Positions 31,291-41,489 of a DNA stretch of 64,000 nucleotides are shown piece by piece. Position 1 is the first letter of the stretch, and each line of letters starts with the position of its first letter. Where the stretch lies: positions 224,247,998 through 224,311,997 of the forward strand of contig CAKMRJ010005745.1 in assembly GCA_928212115.1 (NCBI GenBank), given 5' to 3'. The notes below the pieces were generated by a model. It searched no databases and was not told where the DNA came from. It saw only the letters and a list, made by a program, of their open reading frames with translations. This stretch comes from Lactuca virosa. Its lineage: Eukaryota; Streptophyta; Magnoliopsida; Asterales; Asteraceae. The position numbers and the translations under genes were made by a program.

Positions 31291-32934
31291 CGAACCCTCA
31301 CCTCAGATCTCGCAGGTTCGCCTCTTGATCCCTGTTTTCGAGTACTTTCGCGTTTTAAGCTCGTTTTTCATGATTTTAACATGGGATTTTCACCCAAACT
31401 CATATTTTGGCATATAAGACCCTATATAATCACATTTTAATCATATTTTGGGGGAAATCTTAATCTAGGAATAATATCTATTGTGTAAGATATTGTGTTG
31501 GAGTGTTGACTTTTCATTGAGTATGACACAAGCTATCCCCCATACCCACTTATGACAACCACCAGTCACTATTCCTCCCTACCTAGTCAACTATTTGTCC
31601 TCTCACATTCCCCTCCAGCAAGATATTTTGATCAAAAGCTGGAAATCCCTCATCTCTCCTTCCACTTTACTCACTCTCTCACCAAAAAGCAAACACTTCT
31701 CTCTCACTTTCCCTCTCTAGAACTCGAGATTTCAAGGCTGTTCTTGAGCATCCTCCTCCAGTCTTGGTAAGTATATTCATCCTACACTCGAATACTCTAC
31801 ACTCCTTAACTCAAATCATGAATCTCTTACACAAATATCGTCATATTTGTGCCTAGGATCTTCAAATCTTCAAGCACCTCCCAAGTGTTCTTGACTTGGA
31901 AACCTCTCTCCTCCCACATCTGTCTCAGAAAATCACTCAAGGTGAGTTCATACCCCTACATTTTCATGTTTTTCTTCAAGTTTTAGGGGGAGAATACAAG
32001 TTAAAACACCAAAAACTTAACTAAACTCAAACATCAGCTTTCAACAGGAAAGTTTAGTTCCAATCACAGACTGTTTTGAACATCTTAAACTTAATATCTT
32101 TCAAAACTGTTTAATATGAAAATATTTCAAGTTTATACATTTCTAATGACTACTTGCACATCTCCATACGATTTTTCTACAATTTATGGCAATTTTTACA
32201 AAATTACCTATCATTTCAGAAACGAATTCGGACCAGTCTGTGAAAATGAACATTTTCACACAAGTTAGAGACTTCTAAAAATCATAATAAAAATTATGAA
32301 CAAACTAGATACATTATCTAAACTCCCAGAGTTTACGGATTTAATTTTTGACTTCGTATGATTTTTCTGTGATTTTTCTAAAACAGTGCAGAAAAGTTAA
32401 AAACTAGTTAAACGGCTTACAATATTTACTACACTTTGTAACATGTTGAGCAAAGTGTGTAATAATAAGTTTCCAAATGATGAATGTATTTATTGTTAGT
32501 TTAACATCATAAGCAGAAAATTTGTCATTTATGATAAGGATTTCAAACACTTCTAATAAGTACAATAAACTATAATAAAAATAGTTTATGGATATTTTAC
32601 AATACAAGCATACTACATGAAAGGGGTTTTACTCTCAATACAAATGGGTTTTTCATTTACTACACAATAAACTGTAAAGGGTATAGTTTAGGGATTTCGC
32701 ATTTCAAACATACCGCATGAAAAGGGGTTTCAATTTCACCACAGAAAAGTTTTTTCACGCATACTACACGTAAACTCGTTATCGTAATTTGTGAGACTAG
32801 TCTTCATTGTACTCTTAGAGTACAGGTTAAAATTCCTGAATAGTTATAACCAGAGTCTCTTGTAGGGAGAGCGTGATAATTGTGTATAGATCTATATTGG
32901 GATTGACAACCCACACCCATGCTGCTTGCATAAG

Positions 32935-32952
32935 CCCGATCGGTCGATCGGG
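32935..32952. repeat. 18-bp palindrome in the LTR, copy 1
   Basis: CCCGATCGGTCGATCGGG has one base off symmetry. At 39964-39981 and 58791-58808 it is a perfect palindrome, CCCGATCGGCCGATCGGG. Confidence 0.85.
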
Positions 32953-33112
32953 GGTGACAAATGTCATTTCGATTCCGACGCCTGAAGAACGTCGCAGCAG
33001 GCATCTCTGTTATAGTATGGTTATAGCGACTCACATAGGGAGATAACGACACATATAGTTTACGGGAATTTCATCTCTAAAAAGGGGTTTTACCTATTTT
33101 GAAACTGCTTAC

Positions 33113-33425
33113 AAACACACATACATTCAGTCTTGGGATTTAAGACTACATAACTTTTTATAAGGAAAATATTGGATTTTTCTTGGGTATACAAACACGT
33201 TACAAGTACAAAACACACATACATTCAGTCTTGGGATTTAAGACTACATAACTTTTTATAAGGAAAATATTGGATTTTTCTTGGGTATACATTACAATTA
33301 CAAACACGTTACAAGTACATAACACATACATACATTCGGTCTTGGGATTGAAGGCTACAAACATTTTATAAGGAAACCATTGGATTTTCTTGAAGTATAC
33401 ATTACATTTACAAAAAAAGGCCTTC
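33113..33425. repeat. Tandem repeat near the LTR 3' end, about 3 copies
   Basis: Units of about 95-115 bp carry ACATTCAGTCTTGGGATT and the phrase ATAAGGAAAATATTGG. The duplication junction at 40289 falls inside the second unit of the 3' LTR. Confidence 0.85.
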
Positions 33426-33750
33426 AAACTCTACATCCAAAAGCTTATGAACTCACCAATTTAATTATTGACACTTTTTCAAAACTACTTGTATTCTCAG
33501 GAAATCAGTAAAAGAGGTAAACCGCGACTTTTGAGGATAGGACGCTAAGGCGTCAAACAGTTCATTTTGTCATCATAGTGTAATTGATTTTGGAATATGT
33601 AAACTCATACTACGGTGTAACTTTTTTTTCAATTATATTATGATGGTTGTATTTGCTTTGGTCACTATTATCCTCGTTGTTATGATACTATACATGAAGT
33701 CCGCCACCCCCGGACGTTTCCGCCATCCTTGGTTTGGGGGTGTGACAGAT

Positions 33751-33762
33751 TGGTATCAGAGC
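33751..33762 (+). other. Primer-binding site of the gypsy element, copy 1
   Basis: TGGTATCAGAGC matches initiator Met tRNA. All but its last four bases are deleted in copy 2. Confidence 0.92.
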
Positions 33763-34189
33763 ATTGTTTATAGTGAACTAAGTATAACGAACCAGATAAG
33801 ATATACAAGCTATAAATGGATTGGGACTATAGTCTCTGATTAAACATTTTCAAATAACTATACTTCTAGAAATGAAATAGTTTCTTGTTAAAAAGTATGA
33901 GTACATGCATACATGGAGTATAGTGTCATATCTAGGTTGATACAAAAGTAAAATGAGGAGTTGGACACTACGAGTAGGCCTTGAGATATGTAATCAGACT
34001 TGGGATGAATATAGCCTGATCAACTATATTTATCCGAGGTGTGACTAATGTATGTCGGGGAATGATCGTAGTGAGCAACAACCCTAAAAACTTCCCATAC
34101 AAGAAAATCGTTAAGAACCAAACATAACATTTAAAATACTATAGGAGTATTTTGTGGTACTATAACTTATGTGAAAACTAAACAAATTC

Positions 34190-34528
34190 TTGCTAGTAGA
34201 TCTACAATCACTAAGTGGATACACTAAAGTTATATATAACTTAGATATCATAGACTTAGAGCCTGTGATCATTGCTTTACTTCCTGTTCCTTGTTTGGTT
34301 GTGGTTTTAGAGTATGATCACTTATTCGAAGGTCTATCATATCTTTTGTTATATGTAACTGGTATGCACCATGTCATTATAGAAGTAACTAAGGAGGATC
34401 AAACCCCTATAAGTATTTATAGGAATATGATTATTATATGTCTCATACCCCACCCCTATTCTTTCACGGACATCATAGCAAGATTCTACTTACCAGGAGA
34501 CCCCTACTTTCTGAACCCGGAGAGATAG
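34190..34528 (+). CDS. Leader ORF of unknown function, copy 1 (112 codons)
   Basis: An open frame in the 2-kb leader between primer site and gag, with the same frame in copy 2 (59867-60205). It is hydrophobic in its middle (LPVPCLVVVLEYDHLFEG). It may be a fragment of a longer ancestral ORF, because a degraded copy of a similar phrase lies near 37166. I recognise no family. Conservation between the copies only reflects recent duplication. Confidence 0.3.
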   Translation: MLVDLQSLSGYTKVIYNLDIIDLEPVIIALLPVPCLVVVLEYDHLFEGLSYLLLYVTGMHHVIIEVTKEDQTPISIYRNMIIICLIPHPYSFTDIIARFYLPGDPYFLNPER

Positions 34529-34735
34529 TGCATGATCAGGAAAAGAGTCGGAAGTGGAGCCAGAGGTCATAAACTCTCCGTACAAAGCCAGGATTCTCAC
34601 AAACCGTTTCAACTACATCGGACCTATGCCCTGTTGGGCAACATTGATCGAGGGGTGGAGTCGCCATCAGCGACAACGATCGCCATTTGGAGACCAACGA
34701 GGTTGCAATGACCTCAACCATAGGGGACCGGTTGA

Positions 34736-35020
34736 CAGAGCCCTCCCGGTGATGACCGAACAGATCATGAACATCGAGTTAGGAAGCTGCGTGCTGCTAC
34801 AGACGCTACCATCTCACAAACTCGAGACTTGGAAATAGACTGCTATTTCAGAAACCAACTCATTAAGGACCTTGTCGCCGCTCAGGCGAAGGCAAAGGAG
34901 TATCAGGATAGACACTTGACACTCGAAAAGAGAGTAGTCGCAGCCGAGGGTAGGTTGGTAGAACTACGGGACACGTCGACTTCGTTTCAAGCACCACAAG
35001 GGACGGATCGTCATGAGTAG
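34736..35020 (+). CDS. Leader ORF with predicted coiled coil, copy 1
   Basis: The frame is open from 34736 to a TAG at 35018-35020, with no ATG near its start. Residues in the second half show heptad-like spacing (LIKDLVAAQAKAKEYQDR, LEKRVVAAEGRLVELRD). Leader proteins with coiled coils precede gag in some Asteraceae gypsy elements. It is probably the end of such a protein with its start lost. Confidence 0.4.
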   Translation, partial: QSPPGDDRTDHEHRVRKLRAATDATISQTRDLEIDCYFRNQLIKDLVAAQAKAKEYQDRHLTLEKRVVAAEGRLVELRDTSTSFQAPQGTDRHE

Positions 35021-35660
35021 AGTTCATTCTACTCACAAGACCTTGTAGATTGGTTTATGAGTATGCGTTGATGGTACTCTCCTCCATGTGTAGGCTTGAC
35101 CCTGCGATTTAGTGATTACACTAGTCAAGGGATGTATTTGCGGTCCGAACTTTTCCTTGCAATGATGTGGTGTAGACCTGCATCAGGCACAAAATTTTCT
35201 CTAAAAACTGAATATACTAGAATCATACTAATGAAGTGGGCATGCGTATTATTTCATGGGGAACAGTACTACTAAAAATTCATAAGTTTAGTATATATAA
35301 ACTCTCATTATGAATTGTTTTCAGAACACCATAAAAATCAGAACACGATACGCTTAGAACTAAGATAAACATAGTTAGATAACTCACGACGTATAAGCCC
35401 ATATTAAAGACGCATTACCATCTCGCCTTTTTAATCATCATGGTTGAAGGGTGCCTTTTTCCGTGGACCTATAGGGGGCGATGATACCAGCACTAATGCA
35501 CCGGATCCCATCAGAACTCCTCAGCTAAGTGTGTTTGGGCAAAGATAATCCTAGGATGGATAAAACTTAACAGTTGTACAAAACCTACGTCTACCCACTA
35601 CCATAACTCCATCTCAGGAATGTTAGCAAAAACATCGAGAATAGTTCAGTAAAGTGAGAA

Positions 35661-35712
<52 letters not shown>

Positions 35713-35778
35713 GATAAGGATATAACTAGTGATAATCATCCCCACTCACGAAATCATTTCTCACCATGCAACAGAGTT
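35021..35778 (+). other. Gypsy leader before gag, copy 1
   Basis: Non-coding, with an AT microsatellite at about 35666-35709. The same stretch is at 60697-61450. Confidence 0.55.
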
Positions 35779-36420
35779 ATGTCTTCACAAGGAGGTAACC
35801 AGCCAGCAAGCAAGGCACAAATCCTACAGATAGACTCTGATACTTTTCAAGCTGCGGTCACGGCAGCCGTGACAGCCGTCATGGCGCAAATCAATGCTAA
35901 AAACGCCAATGGAGATGAAGGCGGTATCGGAAATACTAACCGCAGTAACAGTCAAGAACACCAGCGGGTGTCTACCAATGAAGGCACCTCAGTACACAAA
36001 CCTAAGAGGAAGAAACGAGAGTTTTGGGACAAAAAGAAGCGCAATCTATCTCAAAAACGCGCTAAAAGACAACAATCCGTGGCTGCCCCTGCAATTACAC
36101 TAGCAGTCACGACACATGCCTCGACATTAGTCACAACGTCGATCACTTAAGCACCGGTCAGACGATATATGGGAACACTACCAAAGTGTAGCAAGTGTAA
36201 CTACCATCACAAAGGGGTTTGTTGGGTATTGCACTGTAAAAACTGCGACAGGAACGGGCATACTACCCTCTTCTGCAGGACTCAGGACTAGCTCATTGCT
36301 TCAATCACCAATACCAGTGTAAGTCCAGTATGCCACCTATGCGGTGAAACGGGACACTCCAGAGAGACTGTCCAACTGAGAGGAATGACGGAGGAACAGG
36401 AGGAGTGTGACAACCGAACC
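35779..36420 (+). pseudogene. Gypsy gag remnant lacking the capsid core, copy 1
   Basis: ATG at 35779 opens MSSQGGNQPASKAQILQI, an N-terminus typical of chromovirus gag, with an Ala/Val helix (AAVTAAVTAVMAQ). After about residue 75 the frame jumps straight to the basic linker REFWDKKKRNLSQKRAKR; the roughly 200-residue capsid core is absent. A TAA at 36148 interrupts it where copy 2 has CAA. Downstream in the same frame are a CX2C..C finger (36187), an intact CCHC knuckle (36235-36276), a TAG, and a third knuckle (36331) whose last Cys is replaced by Val. The product could not form a normal particle. Confidence 0.85.
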
Positions 36421-37419
36421 AGTAGGAGCAACAAGGAACCTTACTAGGACTTTTGGGGATATTTCTAAAACAAGAACGTTTAAGTACATATGTTTGTAAT
36501 CTATGTGGTATGTTTGCTAAGATTTTCGCCTTTCAAAAAGCAGTCAAAATACACTCTCATTCAATCGAATCAAAACAGTTATATACATCGAGCAATCATA
36601 GAGAAACCTGTTAGGGATCATAATATGAAGTATCATTGCTAGTTAACAAAACACTCTTACTATCAGTACTAATAGCAGCAATGAGAATCATCGGCAGTAA
36701 TAATAACACCGACGACTACAGAACATACTAACAAGAAGCACATGATGCTCTATCTCCCTAACGAATATTTCGTACGAATACAACTTAACACATGTTTTAC
36801 TAAAAAGATCCGTTGTCGTCATTCGGTTTGGATTGGTTTAATCCTTACCTTCCCAATTGAATGTGCTACGAAAAGACCCTTCACCTAACTTGCTGAATAT
36901 CGAAACCCTTGTATCTCGTAAACACAAATCCGACACAGACCACTGGGTCATCTCTCGTTGCGAAACCCCGAAGCACTCATTGGAGGAGCATTATACCTCC
37001 CGAAACATTTTCAAAGTATTCCTAGTAAACCCTTCGAGAATATCACTCGTATAGCAGGTCAAGATCAAGCACGGAGGTTTGGGACGAATACGGTTAGCCT
37101 ATCACTACTAAGTGTATACGCGAGGATAATATATAATTAAAACTCTACGGACATTGGATGTGTGCTTCCGCCCTATTTCCTGTTCCGTGTCTAGTTGTGG
37201 ACTTGGGGCAGAGTCACCCATCCGACCGTCTTACCAACCTTAATTACATACGACCTATATGCGCGAGTTAATGATAGATGGACCAGGTACGAGTCCTACC
37301 ATGAACTTTAGGACAAGGCTACTCAGGAGTGCGAGTGGACATTTTACCATTTGAATGAATCTAGTCGCGTAAACCCAACCCATATGCTCCCTACCAATCT
37401 AAAAAGAAAATGAGAATCA
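36421..37419 (+). other. Gypsy interior, unrecognisable
   Basis: About 1 kb where protease and most of RT would lie. I see no catalytic motif on any frame; it is deleted or decayed beyond recognition. Confidence 0.5.
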
Positions 37420-38926
37420 AAAACCACTTAGAGAGGGAAGCAAGAAACCGCCCTCCAAACACTGAAGCAGGCCCTAAGCAGCGCTCCGAGGAGAAGTCAA
37501 TACTTATGCCTCAAGACGGCTAAGGACGTACGGGGTCGGCTAGGTCACGCATGACCTCGAACTAGGAGCAGTAGTATTCGCCCTTGAGATCTGGAGGCAC
37601 TATCTCTACGACACGAAATGTACAATCTTCACCGATCATAAGAAACTAGAAAGCAAGAGCGGCAGGACACGTTATCCCATGAATCGGATCTGGACTCCGA
37701 AGTTAGTAGATTCAGAGGCGTCGTTACAAACGAAGCACACAAAACTCGTTACTCTGTTCATCCAGGCTCAGACAAGATGAATCTAGACCTCAAAACGTGA
37801 TATCGGTGGGCGAATAGGAAAGCTGACCTCGGTACATATGTGCAAGAGTATCTGACGTGTGCCAAGGTCATGGTAGAATCACAGAAGCCTTCGAGTTTCC
37901 TGCAACAACCGGTGATACCCGAAAGAAAGTGGAAGCGGATAACCATGGATTTCATAACCAAGTTACCACGCACTTCCTACCAATCAAAGAAACCGACAAG
38001 ATTAAGAAATTGACTAGATCATACATCAAAGAGATTGTACGACTACATGATGTGTCAATGTCCATTACCTCCGATAGAGACAGTAGATTCATTCCGCAAA
38101 TTTGGCAATCACTCCAAAAGCCTCTGGAAACTAGGTCGGATATGAGTACGGCCTACCACCTACAAACCGATACGCAGAGCAAAAGGAACGGTTCAAACCC
38201 TGGAAGAAATGCTAAGAGCTTGTGTGATTGACTTTGGTAAAGCTTGGGATACCCATTTACCACTTGTCTAATTTCTGTACAATAACAGTTATCACACTAG
38301 TATCAAGGTCGCTCCATTCGAAGTTATCAATAGCCGCAAGTGCAGATCACCGCTGCACTGGGCTGAAAGGGGAGATACACAACTAGCAAAGGGGCGAGTC
38401 CCTAACAGCACCCTCATTGGCCCTGAAATCATAAAGAAAGACCACGGAAAAGATCGTACAAATCCGAGAAAGGCTGAAAGCATCTCAAGAACGACAAAAG
38501 AGCTGCATAGATAAGCGATGCAAACCCTCAGAATTACGGGCTGGTGATCGAGTTCTACTAAAGGTATCACCATTGAAAGGAATGATACGTTTTGGTAAAC
38601 GTGGGAAACTAAATCCAAGGTACATCGGGCCATTCGAAATCCTTGTCAGGATTGGCCCAGTGACATCTAAACTTCGACTACCACGAGAGCTTAATAATGT
38701 ACACCCGACCTTCCACGTGTTTTACTTAAAGAAGTGCTTGTCCGACGAGACTCTCGTTATCCCTCTTGATGAGATTGAAATCAATGAGAGTCTCCACTTC
38801 GTGAAAGAACCGGTAGAAATCGTGGATCGAGAGATCAAAAGAACAAAACAAAGTCGCATCCCTAGTGTGAAGGTCCGTTGGAACGTTAAACAAGGACCCG
38901 AGTTCCCCCGGAAACGCAAAAACTAA
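37420..38926 (+). pseudogene. Gypsy pol remnant: RT/RNase H end, integrase, chromodomain-type tail
   Basis: In shifting frames I read an RNase H part (THDLELGAVVFALEIWRHYL and FTDHKKLE near 37550-37650). Integrase follows: ITMDFITKLPRTS near 37940 with the first catalytic Asp, a deletion, then KEIVRLHDVSMSITSDRDSR near 38025-38090 with the second, and a broken QTD region near 38165. The last open part (38573-38926) has RFGKRGKLNPRYIGPFEIL, NVHPTFHVFYLKKCLSDE, then EPVEIVDREIKR and VKVRWN, a chromodomain of the Tekay/Del type. Chromodomain integrases direct insertion to heterochromatin. Multiple frameshifts and deletions make it inactive. Confidence 0.9.
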
Positions 38927-39006
38927 ATGAAACAAAAATACCCATATCTCTTCCCCAACTCTCGAAGTCCCGGTCAAAGTGCTAATTTCGGGACGAAATT
39001 CCTTCT

Positions 39007-39019
39007 AACGGGGGGATGA
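39007..39019 (+). other. Polypurine tract, gypsy copy 1
   Basis: AACGGGGGGATGA lies directly before TGTGACAACC. Confidence 0.8.
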
Positions 39020-40293
39020 TGTGACAACCGTCACTTTCTGGTCAAGTCAAAGTCAAAGAAAGTCAACAAGTCAAACCGGCCAACTCAATTAACCCTTGTA
39101 TATTAGGGTTTACATTATGTTTACTATTATACAACACACCATCCTAATGCAAAGTATCACTTAAAGTTTTCACGTGTTCAGAAAATCTAAACTCTAATCA
39201 GGGTAAGTGATGGAACTACTCAATAAAACATTAATACATACCTTACAAGAGCATATAACACTCATAACGAGGCATAACGGGGTTTACAAACTTTACATTT
39301 CGAAGTTGAACACTCGCAAAGGTCACAAACAAAGTCTCTCTCAATCTCTCTCACTCTAGCTAAATCTCTCCCAAATCTCTCTCAAAATCTCTTTCAACTT
39401 TTTATAATCACCCGGGGCATCCCGACTCTTAACTTAGTCAAAAATCACTTGAAACGAGAAGGTTATGTGAAAATCAGCCATATAGAACCGAAACTAGCCT
39501 TAAAGGGACGAAACCTCCTAGGAACCGAACCTCCATATAAGGACCGAAACCCCCTAGGAACCGAAACTAACCTTAGGGACCGAACCTGCCAAGAACCGAA
39601 CTCCCCTTTGAGAACCGAACTCACCTTCGGTTCGGGTCAAGTCCCTTCGGACCGAAGCCCCTCCTACTTTCGGTCCATTTCGACTCCCATGTACCTTCGG
39701 TTCCCACTCGAGCAGTTTCGCATGCAAGCATTTCAAACATACCGCATGAAAAGGGGTTTCAATTTCACCACAGAAAATTGTTTTCACGCATACTACACGT
39801 AAACTCGTTATCGTAATTTGTGAGACTAGTCTTCATTGTACTCTTAGAGTACAGGTTAAAATTCCTGAATAGTTATAACCAGAGTCTCTTGTAGGGAGAA
39901 CGTGATAATTATGTATAGATCTATATTGGGATTGACAACCCACACCCATGCTGCTTGCATAAGCCCGATCGGCCGATCGGGGGTGACAAATGTCATTTCG
40001 ATTCCGACGCCTGAAGAACGTCGCAGCAGGCATCTCTGTTATAGTATGGTTATAGCGACTCACATAGGGAGATAACGACACATATAGTTTACGGGAATTT
40101 CAACTTTAAAAAGGGGTTTTACCTATTTTGAAACTGCTTACAAACACACATACATTCAGTCTTAGGGATTTAAGACTACATAACTTTTTATAAGGAAAAT
40201 ATTGGATTTTTCTTGGGTATAGATTACAATTACAAACACGTTACAAGTACAAAACACACATACATTCAGTCTTCGGATTTAAGACTACATAAC
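39020..40293 (+). repeat. 3' LTR of gypsy copy 1, internally deleted and truncated
   Basis: It starts TGTGACAACC. Compared with the 5' LTR it lacks about 1.48 kb (equivalent to about 31219-32699), with the join at 39728/39729. It then stops at the ATAAC junction, losing the last 0.5 kb. Confidence 0.88.
40289..40293. other. Head-to-tail junction of the 18.1-kb tandem duplication
   Basis: Left of this point the sequence is gypsy LTR (matching up to 33248-33252). Right of it, the sequence is the CACTA tail (matching from 22185-22189). The five bases ATAAC are shared by both parents, a microhomology at the breakpoint. Confidence 0.85.
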
Positions 40294-40413
40294 GGTGACA
40301 TAAAGCAATAGCGGCGACAACTGGAGCATTAGCGACGAACCATCAGCGGCGACATGTTGCCACTAAAGGTATTAGCGGCGAAAGTCGTCGCCACTAAAAG
40401 TCGTGTTTCTTGT
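40294..40413 (+). repeat. CACTA subterminal block and left hAT TSD, block copy 2
   Basis: It matches 22190-22309, with TAGCGGCGAC repeats and TTTCTTGT at 40406-40413. Confidence 0.85.
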
Positions 40414-41169
40414 CAGGGTCGCCCCAAGATGGTTTGAGGCCCGGGGCAAAATAAAAAAATAGGGCCCTTCGCCAAAAATTGGACTGAGTTTTAGGGGTGT
40501 TTTAAATATCAAGACCAATACAATTGAAAAGGCGTGAAACACCAATGGTGAACAAAAAGAAAAAGTTGGAACATAGTGAAAACCAATCAATTTGGTTTTG
40601 AGTTTTAAAAAGACTGATTTTCATACCCGGTCTGTTTCTTTTTGTTCATATAAAAAACCAGAAAACAATAGCAAAACGGAATACTCCTAAAATAACTAAT
40701 ATGTTTTTAAAATATTTTCCTTGACAATTAAGATAATTTAAAATATATTTACTTTGACTATAAAAAATTACATTTCTCTATTCCTTTTTAGGTAAATTTA
40801 AAAATATGAGAACATTCTATTAACAAAATGTTTCACATATACTTGAACAAAATGCTATTTTTTTGAAAGCTACTAATTCAACTATAATTTCTGAATAGTT
40901 TAAATATGAAAGACATTATTAGTATTGTATATTTTTAAGTTATATTTGTCAAAGAAAAACTAACTTGATGTATTTAGCCAGATCTATAGTTTGATAGTTT
41001 GAAATGAAATATCATCAAGATTATCTAAATCATATAAAAACTTGATTTTTTAGTTATATCATGTCAACTTTTATAATCATCTCTCATATCGGTTAATATC
41101 AACATTTTCTTAACAATTACTTTATAAAATCTCATGTTAATTTGTTTCATAATATAAAAGTTATTTGAA

Positions 41170-41173
<4 letters not shown>

Positions 41174-41232
<59 letters not shown>
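41174..41232. repeat. AT microsatellite left of the Helitron
   Basis: An uninterrupted AT run of about 58 bp, continued at 48413-48475 on the other side. The element inserted between A and T. Confidence 0.9.
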
Positions 41233-41235
<3 letters not shown>

Positions 41236-41489
41236 TACTATATTATTATACAAACCTTACTATTTCTAAAAATAGATTTAAGACGTTCAAGTGTTTAAAG
41301 ACATGTACAATATCTAATGCATTATATATCTTATGTGTATCAAAGACCCCCTTAAGTCTCGCATATTGTTTCCTCCATAGGCCATATATCATTTTATCTT
41401 TTTTGACCTGACCTTTATTTTTCATTTGAATTCCCACTTAAAACTAAGTCAAACACGTTTGGATTCAGTAGACGGTTTCCTCAATCCCG

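Larger units (their letters stand above)
30495..33747 (+). repeat. 5' LTR of the gypsy element, copy 1 (3,253 bp)
   Basis: It starts TGTGACAACC and ends GGGTGTGACA three bases before the primer site. It contains an ACCGAA-rich array, a palindrome and a 3-copy tandem repeat, listed separately. The first 700 bp match the 3' LTR at 39020 and the copy-2 LTR at 56381. Confidence 0.9.
30495..40293 (+). mobile_element. Chromovirus-type Ty3/gypsy element (Tekay-like), copy 1, 3' LTR truncated
   Basis: It has a full 5' LTR, Met primer site, leader ORFs, a gag pseudogene with zinc knuckles, a decayed pol ending in a chromodomain-type tail, a PPT and a 3' LTR. The 3' LTR is cut at 40293 by the duplication junction. 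The left flank is AGTAC (30490-30494), the likely TSD; the right partner is not in this copy. Confidence 0.87.

Noticed and set aside
32804..33052. 82-codon minus-strand frame present in three LTR copies (also 39833-40081 and 58660-58908)
   Set aside because: The copies are too recent for conservation to mean anything. The frame covers the palindrome and GC island, and has no motif or promoter context.
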